Below are positions 8,338 to 16,257 of a stretch of DNA of 16,257 nucleotides, piece by piece (positions within the stretch are counted from its first letter, which is position 1; the number at the start of each line of letters is the position of its first letter). Source of the stretch: Alphaproteobacteria bacterium. Its GTDB lineage: Bacteria; Pseudomonadota; Alphaproteobacteria; UBA2136; JALTLI01. The notes under the pieces were generated by a model. It searched no databases. It had not been told where the DNA came from and was given only the letters and a program-made list of their open reading frames with translations. The translations under genes were made by a program, and so were the position numbers. The stretch spans positions 1 through 16,257 of the forward strand of contig JALTLI010000106.1 of the NCBI GenBank assembly GCA_027005635.1, written 5' to 3'.

Positions 8338-9855
8338 TTATCTCCTTACAGGTTGATTACGTTGAGCATTCTGCAACTGTTGCAACCTTTGTTTTTCTTG
8401 CTGATTAATAGCATCCATCTTTTCACCACTAACAAGTAAAGTCCATGCTTTACCTTGCTGACGAAGTTCAACACCTTCTAAAATAACAATATGTAAATCT
8501 CTTGTAGCGTCTACTCTTATAAACGGTACAATTCTACTTGCTCTTTCAGCTAAATAATCACGCAAACTACCAACAGCACCAGAAATACCACCAGCAAGTT
8601 CAGCCTTAGATCTATCACCTGTTGTTGCTGTTTGAGTTGTTCCACCTAGGCCACCAGCTGTTGTTGTTTGTTGATTAGATTTAATAATTTCTGCAACAGA
8701 TGCAGTAAAATCTGCAACCATTGCTGCCGCTAAACGAGCAGGATCACCTTCATAAAATATTCCAGGGATACCAACAATACCATCTTTTTCATCTACTACA
8801 TAACCAGCAACACTGTATGTTACAGCGCCTTGGTCTGGGTAAACACAAGTCATACGGGCAGGTGTACCAAAAGCGCGTTCTGTAGAAAGATCTCCAGCAA
8901 ACTCAATAAGCATAAAACAGCCGTTTAAATTTACTGTAGAATTCATAGCGGTTTTATACCTACCAGAAAGCCTGACAAGCGCAGGAGTTGGAGTTCCTGC
9001 GCCAGCTAAAGCATCAAAACCATTTAATAAAGTCCCTCTAACAAAGCCCAATGGCGGGATAAAAGGTGGCGGTTCTTTAATTGTTAGATTTATCTGATTT
9101 TGAATTTGTTGAGGACTTGCCCCATTAGCAGTTTGGACTATACCACCAAGTAATGGCTGCCCTTTTTTTAAATTCCGAGAACTGCCGCCACCTAAATCTA
9201 TTTGTCTTATTGGCTTTTTCTTGGTACTTACAGGAACCTTAGTCCCTCCTCTGTTTTGAGGAGATCCATACTGCCTGCTTGCATTATTATTTATTTTAAT
9301 ATTTCTATTTTTGGATTCTTCTGCTATTTTTCTAATTTCTTCCAACGTACCACTATTAACTTTTTCCATGGATTTCATTTGTCCATTAAAGTTTTCTATT
9401 ATTTGGTTTAATTTATCAGTTTGTTTAGCAATAGACTGTTGAATATCTTTAACTTCAGAAAGTTTTTTATCTACTTTTACTTCAATAGCATTTAATTTAT
9501 CTGAAACAATACGTTGTTGTTGCTCAAAAAAACCACGCCTTAAACTTTCACGTTCACGGTTAATTTCAACAAATGAACTATCTTCTTGTTTAACTGCACG
9601 AGCATCAGTAGTATTTGTTCTAGCTTTTTTCTCGGTTTTTTGTACTGCAGGTACAGGTTGTGGCTTAGGTTTACTACCGCCAGAAAACATAATATAGCCA
9701 ACAGCAACAACTACCGCTATAATTATAAATTGAGTTTTAGGTTCAAACTCTCTAAATTTTTCTAATGCTTGCTGAAGTTTTTCTTTTATATCATTTACAC
9801 CTTGTGGTTTATTATTACCACTTTCTGGTGTAACTCCTTGATTTTCCTCGTTCAT
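8338..9855 (-). CDS. traB: TraB/VirB10-like conjugation channel protein
   Basis: This 505-residue protein is the F-type TraB (VirB10) component that spans both membranes in the T4SS core complex. It has a short cytoplasmic N-terminus, one membrane segment at about 42-58, and a Pro/Lys linker. A long coiled coil follows (about 93-185, heptad-rich around KLNAIEVKVDKKLSEVKDIQ). The beta-barrel domain spans about 264-380: FVRGTLLNGFDA, then LSGRYKTAMNS, GDLSTERAF, and YVVDEKDGIVGIPG, the canonical TraB block. A Gly/Thr-rich stretch at 396-412 and an Ala/Gly helix probably form the outer-membrane antenna. The C-terminal strand RVDATRDLHIVILEGVEL completes the barrel. GAAGGA six bases before the ATG supports the start. 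It precedes the TraV-like gene by 5 bases. A plausible promoter lies at 9921-9949, making traB the likely first gene of a B-V-C-567aa-NusA-like operon. Confidence 0.93.
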   Translation of the reverse strand: MNEENQGVTPESGNNKPQGVNDIKEKLQQALEKFREFEPKTQFIIIAVVVAVGYIMFSGGSKPKPQPVPAVQKTEKKARTNTTDARAVKQEDSSFVEINRERESLRRGFFEQQQRIVSDKLNAIEVKVDKKLSEVKDIQQSIAKQTDKLNQIIENFNGQMKSMEKVNSGTLEEIRKIAEESKNRNIKINNNASRQYGSPQNRGGTKVPVSTKKKPIRQIDLGGGSSRNLKKGQPLLGGIVQTANGASPQQIQNQINLTIKEPPPFIPPLGFVRGTLLNGFDALAGAGTPTPALVRLSGRYKTAMNSTVNLNGCFMLIEFAGDLSTERAFGTPARMTCVYPDQGAVTYSVAGYVVDEKDGIVGIPGIFYEGDPARLAAAMVADFTASVAEIIKSNQQTTTAGGLGGTTQTATTGDRSKAELAGGISGAVGSLRDYLAERASRIVPFIRVDATRDLHIVILEGVELRQQGKAWTLLVSGEKMDAINQQEKQRLQQLQNAQRNQPVRR

Positions 9856-9920
9856 TATTTTTCCTTCTTCAAGATTTAAAAAAAATTAAGTATAAAATAT
9901 TTAATCTACAGGCACAGTAT

Positions 9921-9949
9921 ATTTTACCTATGAGTATAATATACAACAA
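9921..9949 (-). promoter_or_regulatory. Putative promoter of the traB-traV-traC operon
   Basis: On the minus strand this reads TTGTTG, exactly 17 bases, then TAAAAT. It lies 66 bases upstream of the traB-like ATG in the 177-base gap after the 660-residue gene. It is flanked by related words: CCTGTAATTAAT and CCTGTAGATTAAAT as direct repeats on the minus strand, and TTTACCT/AGGTAAA as an inverted pair. These might bind a regulator. AT-rich DNA gives chance promoters, hence the modest confidence. Confidence 0.45.
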
Positions 9950-10032
9950 GATTAATTACAGGTAAAGAAACATTATAGATTTGCTCAATCTTAAAATAGT
10001 TAATAAGTCACTTAGGTATCGTAATTTAACAA

Positions 10033-12015
10033 CTAGACAACAGGTGGGATTATAGTAGATGTCCAAACAACATCTTTTTCTGTTTCATTTGCAATATAAT
10101 CACCTTTAAACCATTTTAAGCTTTGCCACCACCTTTCAACATAACCATTACGATTATTCGTATAAAAATCATAACGAGCTTTACGACGCTTTTTAGCTTT
10201 TTCTTGTAACGAGTAAAATGCATCATAAAAACCAGGACACAGCGGATCTAGGTCATCAGAAATATCCATATCTCCCCACTTTTGTTGAATGGAAAAACTT
10301 AATTCTTCTTTTGTTAAATGTTCTATGAATACTGGTGCCAATTTGTAAATATCCTCTTCAGAAACAACACCTAGATATCTTGAAATATAAGAATAATCTA
10401 TTAATCCGTCATAGCTTGAAGCGCGAATAAATCTTTCATCTTTAAACCATGCAACATCATCTGGCATATCAATTGATTGTTTATATTTTTCTATTGGTAC
10501 AGAGCTTTCTATCACTGGCAAAACTCTATTTGACATTTCAGGTGGCGCATCTTGTGCTATGCGTGTTCGCGGGCTTTCTTCTGGCATCCAAAAAGTATCT
10601 ATTTCATATTCAAATTGGACTGGCATTGGGTGGTATGCAATTCCACATATTTCATTGTCAACTTTAACAGAATGAATAGAGCTTTTTATATCACTGTTTC
10701 TATCTTCTCTTTTAACTAATGTTTTATGAGAGAAAGTATCAAAACATTTCATAGCAATAACTGGATGAAATCTCTCCTTCATTTCTTCTGGTACAGCAAC
10801 TGGTTTTTTACCATCATGGGCTTCATCATAAGCATTAATAATTTTAGGCACAGAACTATAATAGTAATGTAAAGGATCCCACAACGGACCTTTTTTCTGA
10901 ATAAAATGTCCCTGTTGATCATCCCACCCCCAAATGGCAGGTTTTTCAAAGTGCTTAGGCTGAGTTGGTATCCATGTTTTTCCCCAAGATGTAGAATTTC
11001 TTGTGTGTGGTAAAAATAAATCTGGTAGGTACGGTTGATAGTCTCTTCTATTAGGGCTTTCATAGTTACTACCATTACTTACTTTTACTACTACTGGTTC
11101 TACTTGATCACCTGCTACAAAGCCGGGTCGAAGTATTTCTAGTATTGTACCTTTTGGAGTATCACTATCTATTTCTTCTGCTATATCGTGCAGACCTTCA
11201 ATTGCTTGCCCTGCCCATTTGCCTAGGTTTTCAAAGTTTTTACCAACTTTACAAATACCATTTTTTGCCCCCATAGCAGGGATAATTGTACAACCTTTAT
11301 TAAATAAATCTTTAAAGTATTTAGATCCTCCCATAGCTTTATGAAAATCTACATAGCTTTGATTTTCAGGGCGAGTATCCCAGTTACGAATAAATTCTCT
11401 GGCTGCATCTTTAGCGCTTTCTGGATGAATACCAACACTGCGAGCAAAAACTAATTCGGTTTGTGGAATACGCCAACCGTCAATATAAAAACTATCCACC
11501 CGTAGCTTGTACGGATGCAAATTAGATGCAGGATAAAAACCAGCAACTTTTTGGTTAGGATTACCTGCTTGATAGCAATTAACTTTAGCAGACATATCTA
11601 ACGCTCTAAAGTGAGTAAAAAAGATATTTTCTAGGTTTTCAAAGCCTTCAACTTCGGTAGTTATTTCTCTACAGTTTGCTGGGAATGTAAACTGGCTATC
11701 TGCCTGCCATTGCCCCTTGGTTTTAAATTCAGGCCCATAACCAATGTAAATAACTTTACCTGTTAAATCTCTTACAAACAAAGGAGAGCTAGGAACAGCA
11801 CTAGAAGTACCAATAAGTTTGGCGTAACCGTTATCTTTAAAGATATTATGCCCATTATGATTAAAAGTTAAACCAATATCATATTTTTCATAAACAGTAT
11901 TTTTTTCAAACGGATTAATCCGATAAAAATTAGGGCGATTAGCTATATAAGGATGACGCCCCTGAGATAGATCCCATACTGCACCAAGTGCTGTTATTTT
12001 GTTTTTATTATCCAT
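10033..12015 (-). CDS. Unrecognised 660-aa protein in the secretion gene cluster
   Basis: I do not recognise this 660-residue protein. It has no signal peptide, lipobox or hydrophobic segment long enough to cross a membrane, so it should be cytoplasmic or carried by an unusual route. It is rich in aromatics and prolines (for example a WIPTQPKHFEKPAIWGWDD run near residue 346) and has several scattered cysteines. There is no P-loop, relaxase histidine triad or nuclease motif I can see. The last 40 residues are basic and aromatic (KKRRKARYDFYTNNRNGY). A stop codon lies two codons before the ATG, so the start cannot be further upstream. There is no Shine-Dalgarno sequence, and a TATTAT box ends seven bases before the ATG, suggesting a leaderless transcript. 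It sits between the TraG-like and TraB genes on the same strand and may be a substrate, effector or system-specific subunit; this is inference. Confidence 0.88.
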   Translation of the reverse strand: MDNKNKITALGAVWDLSQGRHPYIANRPNFYRINPFEKNTVYEKYDIGLTFNHNGHNIFKDNGYAKLIGTSSAVPSSPLFVRDLTGKVIYIGYGPEFKTKGQWQADSQFTFPANCREITTEVEGFENLENIFFTHFRALDMSAKVNCYQAGNPNQKVAGFYPASNLHPYKLRVDSFYIDGWRIPQTELVFARSVGIHPESAKDAAREFIRNWDTRPENQSYVDFHKAMGGSKYFKDLFNKGCTIIPAMGAKNGICKVGKNFENLGKWAGQAIEGLHDIAEEIDSDTPKGTILEILRPGFVAGDQVEPVVVKVSNGSNYESPNRRDYQPYLPDLFLPHTRNSTSWGKTWIPTQPKHFEKPAIWGWDDQQGHFIQKKGPLWDPLHYYYSSVPKIINAYDEAHDGKKPVAVPEEMKERFHPVIAMKCFDTFSHKTLVKREDRNSDIKSSIHSVKVDNEICGIAYHPMPVQFEYEIDTFWMPEESPRTRIAQDAPPEMSNRVLPVIESSVPIEKYKQSIDMPDDVAWFKDERFIRASSYDGLIDYSYISRYLGVVSEEDIYKLAPVFIEHLTKEELSFSIQQKWGDMDISDDLDPLCPGFYDAFYSLQEKAKKRRKARYDFYTNNRNGYVERWWQSLKWFKGDYIANETEKDVVWTSTIIPPVV

Positions 12016-12051
12016 GGGCTACATAATAAGCAATTTTTTAGCTAAAAGCTA
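12016..12051 (-). promoter_or_regulatory. Putative leaderless promoter and operator-like repeat of the 660-aa gene
   Basis: On the minus strand a TATTAT -10 box (12023-12028) ends seven bases before the ATG at 12015. That would place the transcription start at or next to the start codon. No -35 box is convincing at the right distance. Instead there is a small inverted repeat TAGCT-AAA-AGCTA at 12039-12051, which could hold an activator or repressor. No ribosome binding site is present. Confidence 0.35.
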
Positions 12052-12074
12052 GAGGATAGTTAAACGTTTTGATT

Positions 12075-12237
12075 TATAGTCATTTAACTTAACACTTAGA
12101 TAGTTATAACTTTTATAAAATGTTATAAGTTTATTGTTTAAAAATATAATAATAGCGGGCTATATTAAGATTTAAAGAATGAAGTTATAGCATTTTTAGT
12201 GTTAAGAAGTGTCTAAGTGTTAAGTTAAATTACTATA
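12075..12237. repeat. MITE-like element with 26-bp terminal inverted repeats
   Basis: This 163-bp non-coding element has terminal inverted repeats at 12075-12100 and 12212-12237. The arms match at 25 of 26 positions, with the innermost 19 bases (ATTTAACTTAACACTTAGA and its complement) perfect. Each end starts with TA, as expected of IS630/mariner-type miniature elements that duplicate TA. The interior holds a second near-palindrome (TTATAAC, TTTTATAAAA, GTTATAA, 12104-12128). The word AGTGTTAAG appears three times: at 12198 and 12216, and inverted at 12088. There is no reading frame for a transposase. It lies just upstream of the 660-residue gene. It could instead be a regulatory hairpin or binding-site array. 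Confidence 0.6.
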
Positions 12238-12271
12238 TAGTAAGGCAATCACACCAAATAAGAAATAAGCA

Positions 12272-12409
12272 GTGTGTCATCTTGGAAGTTAGGCTATCCT
12301 GAGATTTTAATCGCTTAGGATTGCTTGCTATCCGTGATCTTCTTCAAAGGTTTATACCCATTTTATTCTAAAATGGATAAAACTTGCCCCCAAGATGTCA
12401 CTTTGACAT
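12272..12409. repeat. Palindromic, multi-stem structured element (possible ncRNA or palindromic repeat)
   Basis: An outer stem pairs 12274-12290 with 12381-12401: GTG-CATCTTGG against CCAAGATG-CAC with one mismatch, then AAGTT with AACTT across a small bulge. Inside are an 8-bp hairpin (12296-12303 with 12314-12321, one G-U pair if read as plus-strand RNA) and a perfect 8-bp hairpin with a 3-base loop (CCATTTTA, TTC, TAAAATGG, 12358-12376). A further palindrome ATGTCA-CTT-TGACAT sits at 12395-12409. Size and shape resemble the short palindromic repeats of AT-rich intracellular bacteria, but family membership cannot be judged from one copy. Confidence 0.5.
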
Positions 12410-12422
12410 AAAAGTTTTTATA

Positions 12423-12455
12423 AAAAAACATAGAGCATAAAGCTCTATGTTTTTT
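12423..12455. terminator. Bidirectional rho-independent terminator after the TraG-like gene
   Basis: A perfect 14-bp stem (six A then CATAGAGC, loop ATAAA, GCTCTATG then six T) lies 20 bases beyond the stop codon of the TraG-like gene in its reading direction. The A and T tracts allow use from either side. It separates the TraG-like transcription unit from the 660-residue gene, which must therefore have its own promoter. Confidence 0.92.
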
Positions 12456-12475
12456 AGTGCACCTAAGTACTCAGC

Positions 12476-15400
12476 TTAAGCTTTATCTTCTGGTGGTTTT
12501 TTACTGGCATTTGCTAAAGCTTCACTATGCTTTTTCTCATTTGCTTTTCTTCTTTTAGCAGCTACAGAGCTCTCATAACTATCTATTAATATAGTCCCAT
12601 CATCTACGGCTTTATAACTCCCACCACCAAATTCACTATTATCAGTTTTATGGTTCCCACCGCTAAGCTTACCTTTCATACCATCAACAATTTCTTTACC
12701 AATTTGCTTACCATCTATACCACCAGTACCTTGTGGAACTATTTGCTCATTACGATTACCAACATTTTGGTTTGTGCCGGCATTAGCTGTATTGGCACCT
12801 GTTCCGCCTCCATTATTTGCACGGGTTGCTCCTGCACTTTCTGGTTCTTTACTAGTTGTTGGGGCAATAGGAGCTGCACCTTTGCCTTTATTTGGAGGAG
12901 TATACGAACCAGTTACAAATACTTCATGATCATCATCAGATAATTGATATGTATCATCAACCCCACCACTTGTCATTAACATCTCTTTTAATGCTTCATA
13001 ATCTTTACCACCTTTTTCTTTTTGTGATTTAATCCAATCTTTATCAAGCTGTATACCACCAATAGCATCACCTGCTCTATATACAGGTATAGGATTATTG
13101 TTTTTATCACGTATAAGATTACCCTCACCATCTACTTTCATTGTCTTAGAATCTTCTTTAGCAACTCCTTGGAATACTCTAACTACTTTTTCTCCGTTTT
13201 CTAAACCATTAGTCATAGCATTAATGGCTATTTCTGCCATTTCTTGTTTAGCTTCAGAAGTACCTTCAAGACCTCTAGATTTTGCATATTTTTGAGCATT
13301 CCCCAAACTTGTTATTAAACTTTTAAGACCGTCTATTGTAACTTTTAATCCAGCTATATCTTTACCTTCTGAATCTACATTTGGCTCATTACTACCACCA
13401 GCAGCAGCTTGCAAACCTTTTCCTATAGTTCTGTTTTGTTCATCAACAGCTATATTTGAAATATTATTTATTGCTAATTGAGAAGCCGCCCTATTATGAC
13501 CACCAGCAACAAGCTCAGATTCAGCCTGCCTTAAATAGCCAGCTTCTTTTCCTGATTGTTTCAATTCTTGATAAGTTGGGGCTTTTGAACCTTCTGCTTT
13601 TGCTACTTTATCCATAGCCATAAAAGTTTTAGCTGTTGCAGATGATTGATCACCTGCATTTAGGCTTTCCTTTATAATACCACCAATAATTGGTATTCTA
13701 GACAATGCATCAGTGGAAGCATCCCACACTTCACGACTTTCCTTTATTGCTGTTCTATTGGCTAATGATTTCATGTATGCATTAGCTTTAGATTCATCTC
13801 CACCATATTCTTTAAGAGCCTCTGCTTTTAAAGATTTATTAGTTGTAACTCCTCTATGACCTTTATACGCAGCACCAGCCATACCACCACCTACTGAAAC
13901 AATACCAGCTCCCAAAGCTTTTGCCGGAGAAGAAACCATACTAGATAAACTACCAGCCCCCTGCTTGGCAGCACCATCCATTTGTCCGCCTAGGTTTTGG
14001 ACAAGTGCGCCAGCACTACCCAAACCAAATAGTAGGAACCCAGTTAAACCAAACGCTCCCATATAACCGGCCGCAGCTATAAATACAAGTAATGATTTTT
14101 CTATACTTCCAGATGTAAATATTTCTTGAGCTCCTGATAATTTAAGAATTAAGAAATCAATTATAACAAAAGAAACTGCAACAGATTTAAAATATAAAAC
14201 AGCTGCAATTGGTGCCAATATTATTTGCAGAGACCAGCCTGGTATAATTAAGCCCATCATATAAATAATTGGTGTCATCATTAAGCTAATAGCTAAGCCA
14301 TATTGAGCAAGAGCTGTTGCAAATCTATAAAACAACCTTGCACCAACACCAACAAAGTAGCTCATGAAGCTCATTACCCAGCCACCAATTTTAGTAGCAA
14401 ATGCAGCTGCAACACCACTTGTTTCACCAAGTACTTTACCCATACCTTCTAGCCCTGCCATTTTTTTTGTAGGGTTAGATTCTCTGTATAATTTAAGAAA
14501 CCTATACTGAATAAAATATCTAACATTTGCTTCATTAGGATTTTCACCATTAACAGTTCTATAGGTTGCAATATAGTCTCTTACAGCATTAGATAAAATT
14601 CTATTATATTCAGCATCTTTTCCATTTGGGTTAAATGGATAGGCTCTGCCATCAGCTGTAATTATATTACCAACAGGATTATCTGCATCTTTTGTAAGCC
14701 CTTTTGTTATATTTCTTTGGCTAGCTGCATAATTTAGATACCTCATGTTTAAAACTCTATGAAATTCTGCACAGTTTGTTACTCTTACAGATTCTGTAGT
14801 TTTATATTGACCTGATGTATAGCTATAACTAGGTGTGCTACCTTTGATACTCATAGATGCAAGCCTAATTGCAACAGGAAGGTTCATTGCTGGTGTACCT
14901 GCAAGTGCTTTTACATTATCAACATACTGTTTCTTAGTTTTATATTTATTGAATTCTGCAACGGTCCAATCTTCAGTCATTTTACCAGCTTTAGCAATTA
15001 CATCTTCATCTTCTAAAAGAGGAGTGCCGAATAAACTTATAGGCTCCTTATATAGTGCTGTTGGGAAGTATTTTTTATTTTTTACAATATAAGTATTAGC
15101 ATTTTTCCAGTTAGATAATAACTTAAACTCTAATTTTATATCATTTTCTACATTATTACCATAATATTCTCTTATTACAGGATCACTTGCTGATGCATTT
15201 CCTGCATCACTTTTTAAAGGGCTATAGATATTAGCTATTATTGAACCGTCATTTCCTACAGCTGATCCTGTACCTCCACCAACAGTCTCACTGTATATAT
15301 TAGCTAAAGGTATGGTTGTTATATCAATAAATCCACCATTAATAAACTTATTCAACTTCTGCATTGCTACAGACTCACTTAAAGATGAACCATTTACAGG

Positions 15401-16257
15401 TATATTTTCTAAATCAGATTTAGTATATGCAAATGTTGAAAAAGGTATCAATGCTTCCGCTTTAGGTGGAAGAGCCTTTAAGCCTGGATTTTTTTCAAGC
15501 ATTGTATAGTATAAATTATTTAAATCATTAACTGTATTTAAATCAAAATAGGTATAACCAATTCTATTAAATTTAGTTTTAGAGAGAAAAAAATTACTTA
15601 CAGCTGAAGTAAAGCTACCATCTGGTTCTAACCTATTTGTAGATGTTAATGATAATTCTACAAACCCTGGACAAGCTTTAGCAAACATACTTTTTTCAAA
15701 TAGTAGTTCAATTGAAGTTGAGCTTAATCTATCTTCATCTGCTAAATCAATGCTATTAACCATGCTCATTGGGATTGGAACATAACCTACATCTGTACTA
15801 GCAGGCTCTTCGTTAAGTGCAGTTGCTATATTCCTACCAATTTTACTTACAAAGTGAATAACTGCCATTTGAGGTACAAAGCCTCTTATATCTGTAATAT
15901 TTCCATCTTGTATTTTATCTAAAACTTCTTTTCTTCCTGTTGCTTTTGCTACAGTTCTATCAGAAGGAGCAGCACCAACACAAGGGCTATTACTAGTTTC
16001 GTAATTACATCTAGAATATGTCGTATAAAGTACATCATTTCCATCAATTATACCTGGGTTACCAATGGGGTTCAAACTGTTACTTGTTCCCGGACTAAAA
16101 AATAAATCACTATTGTATGGTGCAATTATAACAATAAAAACTAAAAATAAATAAGGAACAATTGTGGTTAATTTTTGAAAACGTGGCATTATTAAAATAA
16201 CTAAACCACCAATTAAAGCAAATGTCATTACTACATAATGTAGTGCATTAGTACTAT
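12476..16257 (-). CDS. TraG-N-like T4SS membrane protein, 5' end outside the window
   Basis: This very large protein is cut by the right edge. The frame stays open past the first internal ATG at 16228, so the true N-terminus is probably outside. Numbered from that ATG it has 1250 residues. A hydrophobic segment at about 1-38 is followed by a large extracytoplasmic domain (about 40-600) with cysteines at 74, 83, 186 and 486. A cluster of four or five membrane segments spans about 604-745. A long Gly/Ala/Lys-rich tail (750-1250) follows, with probable coiled regions and low-complexity Gly-Thr-Asn stretches. This plan resembles the TraG N-terminal (mating-pair stabilisation) family, including F TraG of about 940 residues; DotA is a looser alternative. 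Close sequence motifs are not obvious, so the call rests on architecture and neighbours. A strong terminator follows the stop codon. Confidence 0.72.
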   Translation of the reverse strand, partial: STNALHYVVMTFALIGGLVILIMPRFQKLTTIVPYLFLVFIVIIAPYNSDLFFSPGTSNSLNPIGNPGIIDGNDVLYTTYSRCNYETSNSPCVGAAPSDRTVAKATGRKEVLDKIQDGNITDIRGFVPQMAVIHFVSKIGRNIATALNEEPASTDVGYVPIPMSMVNSIDLADEDRLSSTSIELLFEKSMFAKACPGFVELSLTSTNRLEPDGSFTSAVSNFFLSKTKFNRIGYTYFDLNTVNDLNNLYYTMLEKNPGLKALPPKAEALIPFSTFAYTKSDLENIPVNGSSLSESVAMQKLNKFINGGFIDITTIPLANIYSETVGGGTGSAVGNDGSIIANIYSPLKSDAGNASASDPVIREYYGNNVENDIKLEFKLLSNWKNANTYIVKNKKYFPTALYKEPISLFGTPLLEDEDVIAKAGKMTEDWTVAEFNKYKTKKQYVDNVKALAGTPAMNLPVAIRLASMSIKGSTPSYSYTSGQYKTTESVRVTNCAEFHRVLNMRYLNYAASQRNITKGLTKDADNPVGNIITADGRAYPFNPNGKDAEYNRILSNAVRDYIATYRTVNGENPNEANVRYFIQYRFLKLYRESNPTKKMAGLEGMGKVLGETSGVAAAFATKIGGWVMSFMSYFVGVGARLFYRFATALAQYGLAISLMMTPIIYMMGLIIPGWSLQIILAPIAAVLYFKSVAVSFVIIDFLILKLSGAQEIFTSGSIEKSLLVFIAAAGYMGAFGLTGFLLFGLGSAGALVQNLGGQMDGAAKQGAGSLSSMVSSPAKALGAGIVSVGGGMAGAAYKGHRGVTTNKSLKAEALKEYGGDESKANAYMKSLANRTAIKESREVWDASTDALSRIPIIGGIIKESLNAGDQSSATAKTFMAMDKVAKAEGSKAPTYQELKQSGKEAGYLRQAESELVAGGHNRAASQLAINNISNIAVDEQNRTIGKGLQAAAGGSNEPNVDSEGKDIAGLKVTIDGLKSLITSLGNAQKYAKSRGLEGTSEAKQEMAEIAINAMTNGLENGEKVVRVFQGVAKEDSKTMKVDGEGNLIRDKNNNPIPVYRAGDAIGGIQLDKDWIKSQKEKGGKDYEALKEMLMTSGGVDDTYQLSDDDHEVFVTGSYTPPNKGKGAAPIAPTTSKEPESAGATRANNGGGTGANTANAGTNQNVGNRNEQIVPQGTGGIDGKQIGKEIVDGMKGKLSGGNHKTDNSEFGGGSYKAVDDGTILIDSYESSVAAKRRKANEKKHSEALANASKKPPEDKA

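Noticed and set aside
10779..11075. 98-residue minus-strand frame inside the 660-residue gene
   Set aside because: It overlaps a well-supported long gene in another frame, with no start signal and atypical composition.
12016..12475. CRISPR array or tRNA in the long non-coding gap
   Set aside because: The repeats are inverted pairs, not regularly spaced direct repeats, and no cloverleaf pattern or CCA-type acceptor stem is visible.
12650..12943. 97-residue plus-strand frame opposite the TraG-like tail
   Set aside because: Thr/Ile/Cys-rich shadow of low-complexity coding sequence; no ribosome binding site.

Overview
The window is AT-rich DNA from a Gram-negative bacterium. It encodes an outer-membrane lipoprotein and an envelope-spanning type IV secretion system (T4SS). 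Shine-Dalgarno sequences are conventional (GGAG or AAGGAG, 6-8 bases from ATG) in front of most genes. The AT richness, palindromic intergenic elements and F-type Tra proteins would suit an AT-rich proteobacterium, possibly a host-associated alphaproteobacterium, but nothing seen here fixes the lineage.

Layout. Bases 1-1525 (+ strand) hold an AI-2E/PerM-family membrane permease and a small unrecognised 85-residue protein. A strong bidirectional terminator at 1577-1604 separates these from the rest. Everything to its right is read leftwards (- strand). In transcription order from the right edge it runs: a very large TraG-N-like membrane protein (its 5' end lies beyond the window), a perfect-stem terminator, a 460-base non-coding stretch with two separate repeat-like elements, an orphan 660-residue protein, then a tight block of TraB (VirB10-like), TraV (VirB7-like lipoprotein), TraC (VirB4-like ATPase), a 567-residue single-pass membrane protein and a NusA-like protein. 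A PhoH-family ATPase with its own good sigma70-type promoter comes last.

How the genes fit together. TraV and TraB should form the outer-membrane core and the channel that spans the envelope. TraC should be the cytoplasmic assembly ATPase, and the TraG-like protein the inner-membrane/periplasmic mating or stabilisation component. The order B-V-C matches F-type systems. The genes after traC (usually traW, traU and so on) are instead replaced by a bitopic protein with a PilP/GspC-like tail, a degenerate NusA paralogue and a PhoH ATPase. That replacement, plus the 660-residue orphan, is the most unusual aspect of the window. No relaxase, coupling protein, pilin, tRNA, rRNA, integrase or CRISPR array is visible here.
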